Positions 1 to 8,300 are shown, counted from the stretch's first letter. The stretch: DNA of 64,000 nt from Asanoa ishikariensis (GCF_900107455.1 NZ_FNQB01000002.1:1922001-1986000), one strand, 5' to 3'. Numbers and translations are program-made. Notes: generated from the letters alone by a model not told the origin.

Positions 1-1211
1 GACTTGGTGATCGCGCAGATGTCGCCGGCGATGCACGAGGACACCTCGCGCAGGGACGAGCCCAGCGGAGAGTAGATGTGCGCGATCCGCTCGTCCGAGT
101 CGTGGTCAGGGTGACCGCGTTGTTCGAGACCGTGGCCGGAGATGTGCACGGCCGACTCCGGGCGCAGCGTGCCCGAGAAGACGCGGACCAGCGAGACCCG
201 GCCGACGTGCCGGTCGATCGTGGTCTTGACCACCTCGGCCACCAGCGGGCCGTCGGGGTCGCAGGTCAGCGGCGGGCGCGGCGAACCGTCTATTCCGGTG
301 ACCACCGGCAGGTCGTGCTCGAGCGGCGACGGGAACGCCGACGTCAGCATCTCGAGCAGCGAGTCGATGCCCACGCCGCTCTCGGCGCAGGTCGGGATCA
401 CCGGATAGAAGTGGCCGCGGGCCACCGCCGTCTCCAGGTCGTTGATCAGCACCTCGGTGTCGATCTCTTCGCCCTCGAGGTAACGCTCCATCAGGGTCTC
501 GTCTTCGCTCTCGGCGATGATCCCCTCGATGAGCTCGTTGCGTGCCTCGGCGATCGCGGGCAGGTGCTCGGGATCGGGGTCGCGCACCTCGGGCGGGTGA
601 CCCTTGCTGTAGTCGAAGACCCGCTGCGTGATCAGGCCCATCAGACCGACGGTCGAGACGCCGTCGTCGCCGAGCATGGGCAGATATAACGGGAGTACGT
701 TGTCGCCGAACACCCGCTGGCAGAGCGCGACCGTCTCGTCGAAGTCGGCGCGCTGGTGGTCGAGCCGGGTGACCGCGACCGCGCGCGGCATGCCGACGCT
801 GGCGCATTCCTCCCACAGCGTCGCGGTCGCCGCGTCCATCCCGTCGGCGGCCGGCACCACGAACAGCGCCGCGTCGGCGGCGCGCAGCCCGGCGCGGAGC
901 TCACCGACGAAGTCGGCGTACCCGGGGCTGTCCAGCAAGTTGACTTTGACGCCGTTGTGCATGAACGGTGCTGCGGCGAGGCTGACCGACCGCTGCTGTT
1001 TGACCGCGGCCGGGTCGTGATCACAGGTCGTGGTGCCCTCGGTCACCGAGCCGGCACGGCTGATCGTGCCGGTCGCGGCCAGCAGCGCTTCGACCAGGGT
1101 CGTCTTTCCCGACCCTGAATGGCCGACGAGCACCACGTTGCGAACCCTGCCGGGCTCGTCCACCACCGGCGCGGGGCCGGTGACTCCCTTCTCTGGACCC
1201 TTTTGAGCCAT
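1..1211 (-). CDS. EF-G-like translational GTPase (EF-G2 type), C-terminus beyond window
   Basis: About 403 N-terminal residues are visible; the gene runs off the left edge. The protein starts MAQKGPEKGVTG and has a P-loop GHSGSGKT at residues 30-37, the G3 motif DSPGY near residue 93, and TRLD where canonical translational GTPases have NKxD. The usual EF-G domain II follows (ISGHGLEQRG region). The altered G4 motif and the short N-terminal tail match the actinobacterial EF-G-like proteins (FusA2/EF-G2 group) rather than the main EF-G, so a ribosome-linked or regulatory GTPase role is inferred and not shown. The ATG at 1211 is preceded by GGGAGG at a good distance. The gene is divergent from pgsA. 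Confidence 0.88.
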   Translation of the reverse strand, partial: MAQKGPEKGVTGPAPVVDEPGRVRNVVLVGHSGSGKTTLVEALLAATGTISRAGSVTEGTTTCDHDPAAVKQQRSVSLAAAPFMHNGVKVNLLDSPGYADFVGELRAGLRAADAALFVVPAADGMDAATATLWEECASVGMPRAVAVTRLDHQRADFDETVALCQRVFGDNVLPLYLPMLGDDGVSTVGLMGLITQRVFDYSKGHPPEVRDPDPEHLPAIAEARNELIEGIIAESEDETLMERYLEGEEIDTEVLINDLETAVARGHFYPVIPTCAESGVGIDSLLEMLTSAFPSPLEHDLPVVTGIDGSPRPPLTCDPDGPLVAEVVKTTIDRHVGRVSLVRVFSGTLRPESAVHISGHGLEQRGHPDHDSDERIAHIYSPLGSSLREVSSCIAGDICAITK

Positions 1212-1225
1212 GGGGACCTCCCTGG

Positions 1226-1239
1226 GTGAGCTAGCTCAC
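1226..1239. promoter_or_regulatory. Perfect 14-bp palindrome upstream of the EF-G-like gene
   Basis: GTGAGCTAGCTCAC reads the same on both strands and lies 15 bp in front of the ATG of the EF-G-like gene, just beyond its Shine-Dalgarno. The position fits an operator, but no regulator gene lies next to it in the window. Confidence 0.35.
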
Positions 1240-1307
1240 GTCATCTCTCGATCCCACACCCGCAACCGGCTGTACACAAGCCCGACGCCAAAGGTGAGCG
1301 AGTGACT

Positions 1308-1336
1308 GGTGACCCGCTCGGGAACAGCGGGTCACC
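1308..1336 (+). promoter_or_regulatory. Stem-loop in the pgsA upstream region
   Basis: GGTGACCCGCT (1308-1318) and AGCGGGTCACC (1326-1336) form a perfect 11-bp stem with a 7-nt loop, 39 bp before the pgsA ATG. No T-run follows, so it is not a typical terminator. It could be an operator or a leader structure. Confidence 0.4.
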
Positions 1337-1375
1337 GTATCGTCCGGGCCGTCACACCGTTATCGTGGGACCGCC

Positions 1376-2017
1376 ATGGCGAAGATCTTCCAGGTGTCAG
1401 CGCGGGCCACTATGGCCCATGTCATCGAACCCATCGCCCGACGACTGATCGCTTGGGGTGTCACACCCAATCAGGTGACGGTCGCCGGGACCCTCGGCGT
1501 GGTCGGCGCCTCCGTCGGTTTGGGCGCGACGGGGCATTTCATCGCGGGTGCGCTGGTCGTCACCGTCTTCGCCCTCGTCGACCTGGTCGACGGCACGATG
1601 GCGCGGCTGTCCGGTGGCTCGACCCGGTTCGGCGCGCTGCTCGACTCGACCATGGACCGCATCGCCGACGGCGCGATCGTCGGCACGGTGATCTACATCC
1701 TGGCCGAGCGCGGTGACCGCTGGGGCGTGGTCGGCGGCATCATCTGCCTGGTCCTCGGTGCGGCCGTGTCGTACGTGAAGGCCCGGGCCGAGGGTCTCGG
1801 CATGACGGCCAACGTAGGCATCGCCGAGCGCGCCGAACGCCTGATCATCATCGGTGTCGGCGGGCTGCTGGCCGGCGCCGGCCTCGCGTGGGGCTTCGCG
1901 GCGGCCGTCTGGTTCCTGGCCGCGCTCTCGACGATCACGGTCGGGCAGCGCCTGGCGTACGTCTACAAGCAGGCCAAGGTCCTCGACGCCGCCGACCGTG
2001 CCGAGCGGGCGTCGTGA
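1376..2017 (+). CDS. pgsA: Phosphatidylinositol phosphate synthase (CDP-alcohol phosphatidyltransferase)
   Basis: This 213-residue integral membrane enzyme carries the complete CDP-alcohol phosphotransferase signature: D69-xx-D72-G73-xx-A76-R77-x8-G86-xxx-D90-xxx-D94. Several hydrophobic segments follow, and a short basic tail ends the protein. In actinobacteria this family joins CDP-diacylglycerol to inositol-3-phosphate, giving phosphatidylinositol phosphate for PI, PIMs and related glycolipids. The assignment to inositol phosphate rather than glycerol phosphate rests on context, because the next two genes are the PIM acyltransferase and PimA, the order seen in mycobacteria. Its TGA overlaps the GTG of the next gene (GTGA), so translation is probably coupled. 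Confidence 0.93.
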   Translation: MAKIFQVSARATMAHVIEPIARRLIAWGVTPNQVTVAGTLGVVGASVGLGATGHFIAGALVVTVFALVDLVDGTMARLSGGSTRFGALLDSTMDRIADGAIVGTVIYILAERGDRWGVVGGIICLVLGAAVSYVKARAEGLGMTANVGIAERAERLIIIGVGGLLAGAGLAWGFAAAVWFLAALSTITVGQRLAYVYKQAKVLDAADRAERAS

Positions 2018-2910
2018 ACCCTGCCGACCTCGGCTACGCGGCCGGCTGGAAGCTCGTCCGCGGCATGCCCGAACCCGTCGCGCGCGGGCTGTTCAAGGCA
2101 GCCGCCGACTACGCACACCGCAAGAACGGCCGGGGTACGCAGCGGTTGCGCGCGAACCTGCGCCGGGTGGTCGGCCCGGACATGCCGGACAACGAGCTCG
2201 ACGCGTTGGTACGGGCCAACCTGCGCTCGTACGCCCGCTATTGGCGTGAGGCCTTCCGGCTGCCGTCCCGCACGCACCAGCAGCACCTCGACGACTTCCA
2301 GGTGGATAACTGGCAGTTGCTGGCCAAGCTGCTCGAAGACGGCGGCGTGATCATGGCGCTGAACCACTCCGGCAACTGGGACGTCGCCGGTGCCTGGGTC
2401 ACCGCGAACGGCTGGAAGCTCACGACGGTCGCCGAGCGGCTCAAGCCGGAGTCGGTCTACGAGCGCTTCGTCGAATACCGCCGCAGCATGGGCTTCGAGA
2501 TCATCCCGCTCACGGGTGGCGAGCAGCCGCCGTTCGACCTGCTGGTCCAACGGCTGCGCGAGGGCGCCACCGTGCCGTTGCTGGCCGATCGCGACCTGTC
2601 CAAGCGCGGCGTCGAGGTCGAGTTCTTCGGCGGGCGCACGCGGATGCCGTCGGGTCCCGCGTTGCTGGCGATCCGCACGGGTGCGCCGTTGCTGGTGATC
2701 GACGTCTGGTACGACGAGAAGTCGACCCGCGGCTACATCAACCCGCCGATCGAGATACCCGGCCCGGAAACGGGAACGTTGCGGGAGCGGGTGGCCGTCA
2801 TCACCCAGCGGATGGCCTCCGCGTTCGAGGCGACGATTGCCCGGCACCCCCAGGACTGGCACATGCTCCAGCGGGTCTGGTTGGACGAGCCACCGACCCC
2901 GGAGGTCTGA
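2014..2910 (+). CDS. patA: Phosphatidylinositol mannoside acyltransferase
   Basis: This 298-residue protein belongs to the LpxL/HtrB-like lysophospholipid acyltransferase group. The HX4D motif is HSGNWD, with H118 and D123, and the second conserved block is ADRDLSKRG near residues 191-199, followed by an EVEFFGG segment. In mycobacteria the orthologue transfers palmitate to the mannose of PIM at the inner membrane face. I chose the GTG at 2014 because it overlaps the pgsA stop by 4 nt and gives the family's usual length. A longer reading from 1888 would only add sequence that overlaps pgsA. The gene sits between pgsA and pimA in one operon. Confidence 0.93.
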   Translation: MNPADLGYAAGWKLVRGMPEPVARGLFKAAADYAHRKNGRGTQRLRANLRRVVGPDMPDNELDALVRANLRSYARYWREAFRLPSRTHQQHLDDFQVDNWQLLAKLLEDGGVIMALNHSGNWDVAGAWVTANGWKLTTVAERLKPESVYERFVEYRRSMGFEIIPLTGGEQPPFDLLVQRLREGATVPLLADRDLSKRGVEVEFFGGRTRMPSGPALLAIRTGAPLLVIDVWYDEKSTRGYINPPIEIPGPETGTLRERVAVITQRMASAFEATIARHPQDWHMLQRVWLDEPPTPEV

Positions 2911-2923
2911 GGAGGTGGGCAGG

Positions 2924-4069
2924 ATGCGGATCGGCATCGTGAGCCCCTACTCCCTCGACGTGCCGGGCGGCGTACAGAACCACATCCTCGACCTCGCGCA
3001 GGCCCTGATCGGGCTGGGCCACGAAGTCAGCGTGCTCGCGCCCGCTGACGAGGACGCGGAGCTCCCGCCGTTCGTGGTGCCCGCCGGTCGTGCGGTTCCG
3101 TTCCCGTACAACGGATCGGTGGCGCGCATCGCCTTTGGCCCGGTGTCCGGCGCGCGGGTCCGCCGTTGGCTGGCCCGCGGCGACTTCGACGTCCTGCACG
3201 TGCACGAGCCGCTGGCGCTGAGCCTGTCGATGCTCGCGGTGCTCAACAGCCGTGGCCCGGTGGTCGCCACGTTCCACACGGCGATGACCCGCTCGCGCGC
3301 GCTGTCGGCGGCGCAGGGCGCGCTGCGGCTGGTGCTGGAGCGGATCACCGCGCGGATCGCGGTCAGCGAGCTAGCCCGCAAGGTGCAGGTCGAGCACCTC
3401 GACGGTGGCGCGGTCGAGATCCCGAACGGCGTGGACGTCGCGCGCTTCGCCGCCGCCTCGCCGTTGCCAGGTTGGCCCGGCACCGGTGGTTCGCTCGGGT
3501 TCCTGGGCCGGTTCACCGAGCAGCGTAAGGGCTTCCCGGTGTTGCGGGACGCGTTCGTCTCTTTGGCGGCAGTCCGGCCCGGCCTTCGGCTGCTGGTCGC
3601 GGGGCCGGGGGACCTCGACGAGCTGCTGTCCGGGATCCCATCCGGGTTGCACGACCGGGTCACCTATCTGGGCCTGGTGTCCGAGCCCGACAAGACCCGG
3701 ATGCTGCGCAGCGTCGACGTCTACGTCGCGCCGAACACCGGCGGCGAGTCGTTCGGGATGATCCTGACCGAGGCGATGGCCGCGGGTACGCCGGTCGTGG
3801 CCAGCGACCTCGACGCGTTCCGCCGGGTGCTCGACGGCGGCCGGGCCGGTCGGCTGTTCCCCACCGGCGACGCGGTGGCCCTGGGGGATGCGGTGGGTGC
3901 GCTGCTGGACGCCCCGGATTCGCGGGCAGAGCTGGTCGAGTCGGCACGGTCCGTGGTGGCCGGTTACGACTGGCCGGTGGTCGCGCTGCGGGTGCTCGAG
4001 GTGTACGCGGCCGCGATCGAGGCCACCAACGGCCGGGTGATCGACGTGGAGTGGTCCGAGCCGCGCTGA
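2924..4069 (+). CDS. pimA: Phosphatidyl-myo-inositol alpha-mannosyltransferase PimA (GT4)
   Basis: This 381-residue GT-B fold glycosyltransferase starts MRIGIVSPYSLDVPGG, with the glycine loop that follows strand 1. It has the FHTAMTRS block with H118, GRFTEQRKG near 195-203, and the EX7E signature E275-x7-E283 in GESFGMILTE. PimA moves mannose from GDP-mannose onto the 2-position of PI, the first committed step to PIMs, on the cytoplasmic face of the membrane. The ATG at 2924 has GGAGGT 7 nt upstream. It lies 13 nt after patA and completes the pgsA-patA-pimA operon. Its end faces a GOLPH3-like gene with 7 bp between stops. Confidence 0.95.
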   Translation: MRIGIVSPYSLDVPGGVQNHILDLAQALIGLGHEVSVLAPADEDAELPPFVVPAGRAVPFPYNGSVARIAFGPVSGARVRRWLARGDFDVLHVHEPLALSLSMLAVLNSRGPVVATFHTAMTRSRALSAAQGALRLVLERITARIAVSELARKVQVEHLDGGAVEIPNGVDVARFAAASPLPGWPGTGGSLGFLGRFTEQRKGFPVLRDAFVSLAAVRPGLRLLVAGPGDLDELLSGIPSGLHDRVTYLGLVSEPDKTRMLRSVDVYVAPNTGGESFGMILTEAMAAGTPVVASDLDAFRRVLDGGRAGRLFPTGDAVALGDAVGALLDAPDSRAELVESARSVVAGYDWPVVALRVLEVYAAAIEATNGRVIDVEWSEPR

Positions 4070-4076
4070 GCCTCTT

Positions 4077-4727
4077 TTAGCTCCCGGTCATGAACATCGT
4101 GGTGGTCGCGATGATCGAAACCTGGACCTCGTCGAGGAGCTCTCGCACGGCGGTCGACTGCCACGGCTCGGGCAGTGCGGCGAGGCAGCGCTCGACGTCG
4201 GCGCGTGGCACACCCGGGAAGGCGGACGAGGTGAGCCCGGCCGCGAGAGCGAGGGTGGCCAGCGTGTGGGTGCGTTCGTCGGTGGTTCCGCCGTCGATCA
4301 ACGCGGTCAGCCTGGCCCGGGTCTCGGTCTCGGCGGGTGGCTCGCCGCCGGTCGCGGAGGGGAAGCGGGGGAGCGGCACCAGCAGGACCCGGCGCTGTTC
4401 GCGGAGCAGCACGCCACGGTCGACGAGCCGGTCGAGCACGAGGTCGCGCAGGCCGCCCCGGATGGCGTCGAGGAGTTCGCCGGGCTTGGCTTCCCGCCCG
4501 TACCCGGTGATGCGCTGCAGCCCGTGGTCGAGGATCGGGTCGCCGGCCCCAGTCTCGGTCTTGTCGACTCGCACCCGGCCTCCGGCGAGTTTGATCCGTC
4601 GGGCCGTGGCCAGCTCGACCAGCACCGCGCCGGCCAGACCGTAGTCGAGGGTGCCGGAGTCGGGGGTCGGCGTGCCGTCGTCCTCGTACCCGAGCAGCAG
4701 CAGATCCTCTGCCAGACTGACGGTCAT
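4077..4727 (-). CDS. GOLPH3/GPP34-family protein
   Basis: This 216-residue protein begins MTVSLAEDLLLLGYEDDG, the characteristic opening of bacterial GPP34 (GOLPH3/Vps74) homologues. It continues with LDYGLAGAVLVELA and a helical body ending in a short Val/Thr-rich tail. The eukaryotic relatives bind phosphatidylinositol-4-phosphate. Bacterial members have no established function, so a lipid-linked role is inference. The neighbouring pgsA-patA-pimA operon makes inositol lipids, but this gene is convergent to it and not co-transcribed. The ATG at 4727 was chosen because the conserved N-terminus starts there. An upstream extension to 5018 would overlap the divergent gene and is unlikely. Confidence 0.85.
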   Translation of the reverse strand: MTVSLAEDLLLLGYEDDGTPTPDSGTLDYGLAGAVLVELATARRIKLAGGRVRVDKTETGAGDPILDHGLQRITGYGREAKPGELLDAIRGGLRDLVLDRLVDRGVLLREQRRVLLVPLPRFPSATGGEPPAETETRARLTALIDGGTTDERTHTLATLALAAGLTSSAFPGVPRADVERCLAALPEPWQSTAVRELLDEVQVSIIATTTMFMTGS

Positions 4728-4879
4728 CTGTCCATCGTAGACGTTGTTCCATTGTGTACTTCGTGGCCCGGTGCCCGGTTCCTGGCCCGCCGCCCCATCA
4801 ATGCCCCTGTGCAGGCGTTCGTCACGCTCCGTGATCGGCGGTCCTGGCGGTGAGATGATCCCCGTCGAGCTGGGCGCAC

Positions 4880-4885
4880 TACGAT
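4880..4885 (+). promoter_or_regulatory. -10 box TACGAT, probable leaderless start
   Basis: TACGAT ends 7 nt before the ATG at 4893, the same spacing seen at several other genes in the window. It supports a leaderless mRNA and the choice of 4893 over the ATG at 4884. Confidence 0.4.
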
Positions 4886-4892
4886 GCGCAAC

Positions 4893-5435
4893 ATGTGGTG
4901 GGTCGTAGTGGTGGTCGCCGTGGTCGCGGTGCTGGCCACGTACCTGACGTGGACGGCGCAGCGGGTGGACCGCCTGCACGCCCGTTCCGCCGCGGCCGCC
5001 CGCTCGCTCGACGCCCACCTCCTGCGCCGCTCGGCGGCTGCCGCGGTGCTGGCGGAGGAACGCCAGGCACCTGAGCTGTACGCGGCGGCGCGGATCGCCC
5101 TGGACGCCGTGCCGGAGGAGCGCGAGGCCGCGGAGAACGACCTGACACGGCAGTTGCGCACGGTGCCCCTGTCGCCGGAAGACCCGAAGGACGACGCGGT
5201 GATCTCAGCGAGCCGGCGGCTCGGACTGGCCCGCCAGGTGCACAACGACCTGGCCCGGGAGGCCCACGCGGCCCGCCGCCGGCGCCTGGTCCGGGTCCTG
5301 CTGCTGACCCGCCGCCACGACCGGCCGAGGTTCTTCGACATCGACGACCCGACGGTGACTGCGTCCCGTCCGGTCGCTCCGGTATCACCGGCCCCGGTGG
5401 TCGCCCCACCTCCCGCGGCGGGCGTGGCGGGCTGA
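4893..5435 (+). CDS. Conserved actinobacterial membrane protein, single N-terminal TM
   Basis: This protein of about 180 residues has a strongly hydrophobic Val-rich segment over roughly residues 3-20 (MWWVVVVVAVVAVLATYLTW). A long, charged, alpha-helical cytoplasmic or exported domain follows, with Arg/Ala/Glu-rich heptad-like stretches, and the tail is Pro/Val-rich. The plan of one N-terminal helix plus a coiled body resembles LemA-like proteins, but I see no diagnostic motif, so the function is unknown. A start at 4884 (MRNMWW) is possible and adds three residues. The gene is divergent from the GOLPH3-like gene and is followed by a long repeat-bearing gap. Confidence 0.75.
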   Translation: MWWVVVVVAVVAVLATYLTWTAQRVDRLHARSAAAARSLDAHLLRRSAAAAVLAEERQAPELYAAARIALDAVPEEREAAENDLTRQLRTVPLSPEDPKDDAVISASRRLGLARQVHNDLAREAHAARRRRLVRVLLLTRRHDRPRFFDIDDPTVTASRPVAPVSPAPVVAPPPAAGVAG

Positions 5436-5560
5436 CCGCGTTGTCCCTCGCCGCGGGGCGGTGGCGCTGGGCGTCCGGGGGCGTTCGGGGGCCGGGCTAA
5501 CCATCCATCTCCTTTGGCGGCCGGCAGTTCGGGCAAGGACTGGGGTGGCCGCCGTCCGCG

Positions 5561-5665
5561 GTTAGTGAGCGCTCACCACCCGGGCGGTTAGTGAGCGCTC
5601 ACCACCCAGGTGGTTGGTAAGCGCTCGCTAACCCCCTGGGTGGTGAGCGCTCACTAACCGCCCGG
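5561..5665. repeat. Four 20-bp palindromic units at exact 26-bp spacing
   Basis: Units start at 5561, 5587, 5613 and 5639, each 20 bp with a 6-bp spacer. Units 1 and 2 read GTTAGTGAGCGCTCACCACC, unit 3 is a variant (GTTGGTAAGCGCTCGCTAAC), and unit 4 is the exact reverse complement of units 1 and 2. TGAGCGCTCA is a perfect palindrome at the core of units 1, 2 and 4. In addition, 5580-5610 and 5635-5665 form a perfect 31-bp inverted repeat around unit 3. The core resembles dyads bound by TetR-type repressors, but no such gene is adjacent. A structural or regulatory role is open. Confidence 0.85.
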
Positions 5666-5694
5666 CGGCCTGGTGTGGTGTGGCTCTTTCGACC

Positions 5695-5776
5695 GCGGAC
5701 CTGGCAGGGGTGGGCCCCCTTGGGCCCGGCCCGGTCTCCGGCGGGAGCGACGGTCGTGCCCACTGCGGGCCCGGGA
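5695..5776 (+). repeat. Dispersed element, copy A
   Basis: The copy opens with GCGGACCTGGCAG, has a variable GC-rich middle (GGGCCCCCTTGGGCCCGGCC), then the conserved block GGTCTCCGGCGGGAGC followed by GACGGTC, and ends near CCCGGGAG. The same architecture recurs at 7884 (in an amplified form) and 36511. CTCC-GGCG-GGAG can form a small hairpin inside the conserved block. Confidence 0.75.
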
Positions 5777-5897
5777 GCGGAATCGATCTGTCGATGGGTG
5801 TTAGGCAGGCCACTGGGGGGTCGATTGGATATCGGTTAGGGGCCAATTCCCCATTACCCTGGCGTGCGAAGCTTTCGGCGAGAAGGAGTGTGGCCAC

Positions 5898-6803
5898 GTG
5901 ACCGAGTCCACCGAGCAGGGCGGCGTTACCGGTACGTCGCGGGTCAAGCGCGGGATGGCCGAGATGCTCAAGGGTGGTGTGATCATGGATGTGGTCACCC
6001 CCGAGCAGGCCAAGATCGCTGAGGACGCGGGGGCCGTCGCGGTTATGGCGCTCGAGCGGGTGCCGGCCGACATTCGGGCTCAGGGTGGGGTGTCGCGGAT
6101 GAGCGACCCCGACATGATCGACGGCATCATCAACGGCGTTTCGATTCCGGTGATGGCCAAGGCGCGGATCGGGCACTTCGTCGAGGCGCGGATCTTGCAG
6201 GCGTTGGGTGTCGACTACGTCGACGAGTCCGAGGTGCTGACGCCGGCCGACTACAGCAACCACATCGACAAGTGGGCGTTCAGCGTGCCGTTCGTGTGTG
6301 GGGCCACCAACCTGGGTGAGGCGCTGCGGCGGATCACCGAGGGCGCCGCGATGATCCGGTCGAAGGGCGAGGCCGGCACCGGCGACGTCTCCAACGCGAC
6401 GACCCACATGCGCAAGATCGGTGGGGAGATCCGGCGGCTGACGTCGCTGTCTTCCGACGAGCTCTACGTGGCCGCCAAGGAGCTGCAGGCGCCCTACGAC
6501 CTGGTCGTCGAGATCGCGCGGACCGGCAAGCTGCCGGTCGTGCTGTTCACGGCGGGCGGCATCGCCACCCCGGCCGACGCGGCGATGATGATGCAGCTCG
6601 GCGCCGAGGGCGTGTTCGTCGGTTCCGGCATCTTCAAGGCCGGCAACCCGGCTGAGCGCGCGGCCGCGATCGTCAAGGCGACCACCTTCCACGACGACCC
6701 GGACGTGCTCGCCAAGATCTCTCGCGGCCTGGGCGAGGCCATGGTCGGCATCAACGTCGAAGAGATCCCGCAGCCGCACCGGCTCGCCGAGCGTGGCTGG
6801 TGA
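5898..6803 (+). CDS. pdxS: Pyridoxal 5'-phosphate synthase lyase subunit PdxS
   Basis: This 301-residue TIM-barrel enzyme condenses ribose-5-phosphate, glyceraldehyde-3-phosphate and ammonia to PLP. Key residues are visible: D31 in [10 protein letters not shown], the Schiff-base lysine K88 in [10 protein letters not shown], the second lysine K156 in [11 protein letters not shown], and the phosphate-binding GEAGTG loop. The GTG start at 5898 has AGAAGGAG 9 nt upstream. Its TGA overlaps the GTG of pdxT (GTGA), matching a synthase complex made from both products in equal amounts. The long leader holds the palindrome array and one dispersed repeat. Confidence 0.97.
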   Translation: MTESTEQGGVTGTSRVKRGMAEMLKGGVIMDVVTPEQAKIAEDAGAVAVMALERVPADIRAQGGVSRMSDPDMIDGIINGVSIPVMAKARIGHFVEARILQALGVDYVDESEVLTPADYSNHIDKWAFSVPFVCGATNLGEALRRITEGAAMIRSKGEAGTGDVSNATTHMRKIGGEIRRLTSLSSDELYVAAKELQAPYDLVVEIARTGKLPVVLFTAGGIATPADAAMMMQLGAEGVFVGSGIFKAGNPAERAAAIVKATTFHDDPDVLAKISRGLGEAMVGINVEEIPQPHRLAERGW

Positions 6804-7417
6804 GCGGTCGCCCCGTTGTCGGCGTGTTCGCCCTGCAGGGCGACGTGCGTGAGCATGTACGCGCGCTGACGGCCGTCGGGGCCACGGCGGTGCCGGTGCG
6901 CCGGCCCGCCGAGCTCGACGACGTGGACGGCCTGGTCATCCCGGGCGGCGAGTCGACGACGATGAGCAAGCTGTCCGTCGACTTCGGACTGTACGACCCG
7001 ATCGCGAAACGCATCGCCGACGGGATGCCCGTCTACGGCTCGTGCGCCGGCATGATCATGCTGGCTTCGACGGTCCTGGACGGGCGTCCCGACCAGCAGA
7101 GCTTCGGCGCGATCTCGATGACGGTGCGGCGCAACGCCTTCGGGCGACAGGTCGACTCGTTCGAGGCGCCGGTGTCGGTCTCGGGCCTCGACGCTCCGTT
7201 CCACGCCGTCTTCATCCGGGCGCCGTGGGTGGAGTCGGTGGGTGCCGACGTCGCGGTGCTGGGCTCGATCTCGCGCGCGGGGGTCGACGGCACGGTCGCG
7301 CCGCACGTGGTGGCGGTGCGGCAGGGTGCGGCGTTGGCTACGTCGTTCCATCCTGAGCTGACCGGGGATCTTCGTCTGCACGAGTTGTTCGTGGAGATGG
7401 TGCGCGAAGCGGCCTGA
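6800..7417 (+). CDS. pdxT: Pyridoxal 5'-phosphate synthase glutaminase subunit PdxT
   Basis: This 205-residue class I glutamine amidotransferase supplies ammonia to PdxS. The glutamine-binding motif [10 protein letters not shown] lies at about 48-57, the nucleophile C82 is in YGSCAGM, and H184 and E186 in SFHPELTGD complete the triad. The length is normal for the family. The 4-bp overlap with pdxS (GTGA) shows translational coupling. No gene follows for about 1 kb, so pdxST forms a two-gene operon here. In mycobacteria yebC follows more closely; here repeats have expanded the gap. Confidence 0.97.
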   Translation: MSGRPVVGVFALQGDVREHVRALTAVGATAVPVRRPAELDDVDGLVIPGGESTTMSKLSVDFGLYDPIAKRIADGMPVYGSCAGMIMLASTVLDGRPDQQSFGAISMTVRRNAFGRQVDSFEAPVSVSGLDAPFHAVFIRAPWVESVGADVAVLGSISRAGVDGTVAPHVVAVRQGAALATSFHPELTGDLRLHELFVEMVREAA

Positions 7418-7489
7418 GTAGGGCCGGGTCGCGCGCCGTCGTTGTTGGTGCGCGGCGAGGCGTCCGAGTTGCCGGTCTGTTTGGGTGGG

Positions 7490-7700
7490 TGCGGCGCGGA
7501 ACTCGTCGCCTCCGCCGGGTTGCTGACCAGTTCGCGGACCGCGCGGCGGTGTCGTCGCCGTCGAGCGGCTCTACGCCGACCACCCCGATGCCGGGCTAGA
7601 GAGCCGGATGCCGGTCTACGTCGGCGCGGCGCCCCCGGGCTGACGGGACAGCTCGCACGCACGTGGGAGGTCGCCGCCTTGGGTGTGGCCCTTGCGTCTC
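7490..7700 (+). pseudogene. Possible frameshifted gene remnant downstream of pdxT
   Basis: No intact gene is visible, yet short protein-like stretches appear in different forward frames: ADQFADRAAV, then VVAVERLYADHPDAG with MPVYVGAAPPG ending at a stop, then LTGQLARTWEVAALGVA. They could be joined by two frameshifts, which would suggest a decayed coding sequence. I do not recognise the family. Chance reading in GC-rich DNA is an equally good explanation. Confidence 0.2.
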
Positions 7701-7883
7701 GTCGGCGGTGATCGGGCGGCGGTGGTTTGGTCGCCTCGGTGGCGTGCGGCGAGGCGACTTCGGTGTCCCGCGCGGCTCGGTCCTCATGTTCGCCGGCGGC
7801 CGGCCGCTTGTTGTGTCTACGCCGCTGTGGCCTTTGCCCGTTTTCCGTGGCGGGTCAGTTGGTGTGCTGGTGGTTTTCCCACG

Positions 7884-8300
7884 GCGGACCTGGCAGGGTC
7901 GGGCCCCCTTGGGCCCGGCCCGGTCTCCGGCGGGAGCAACGGTCGTGCCCACGGCGAACCCGGGACATGACCTTGATGTTTCGCTCCCCTTGGGCCCGGC
8001 CCGGTCTCCGGCGGGAGCAACGGTCGTGCCCACGGCGAACCCGGGACATGACCTTGATGTTTCGCTCCCCTTGGGCCCGGCCCGGTCTCCGGCGGGAGCA
8101 ACGGTCGTGCCCACGGCGAACCCGGGACATGACCTTGATGTTTCGCTCCCCTTGGGCCCGGCCCGGTCTCCGGCGGGAGCAACGGTCGTTCCCACGGCGA
8201 ACCCGGGACATGACCTTGATGTTTCGCTCCCCTTGGGCCCGGCCCGGTCTCCGGCGGGAGCAACGGTCGTTCCCACGGCAAACCCGGGACATGATCTGGA
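7884..8300 (+). repeat. 81-bp tandem repeat array, five units
   Basis: The motif GGGCCCGGCCCGGTCTCCGG starts at 7911, 7992, 8073, 8154 and 8235, an exact 81-bp period. Each unit continues with CGGGAGCAACGGTCGT, CCCACGGC(G/A)AACCCGGGAC and ATGACCTTGATGTTTCGCTC. Units 4 and 5 share one G-to-T change (CGTTCCCA) and unit 5 has one further change, then the array diverges at about 8292. The first unit is preceded by GCGGACCTGGCAG at 7884, the head of the dispersed element also found at 5695 and 36511. Because 81 is divisible by three, several reading frames stay open through it on both strands. I regard those as by-products. Confidence 0.9.

Larger units (their letters stand above)
5436..5897. other. 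462-bp intergenic region before pdxS
   Basis: No credible gene is present. The stretch holds GC-rich sequence to about 5555, the 26-bp-period palindrome array (5561-5665), one copy of the GCGGACCTGGCAG dispersed element (5695-5776) and about 120 bp of lower-GC leader with the pdxS ribosome site. The pdxS promoter must lie in the last part, but I cannot assign its boxes with confidence. Confidence 0.6.

Noticed and set aside
5561-5665. CRISPR-like array
   Set aside because: Units are palindromic, spacers are only 6 bp and one unit is inverted. No cas genes are present.
5777-5897. Riboswitch in the pdxS leader
   Set aside because: No conserved riboswitch core or antiterminator pair could be recognised by eye.
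7884-8300. CRISPR array
   Set aside because: The whole 81-bp period is conserved, leaving no variable spacers.
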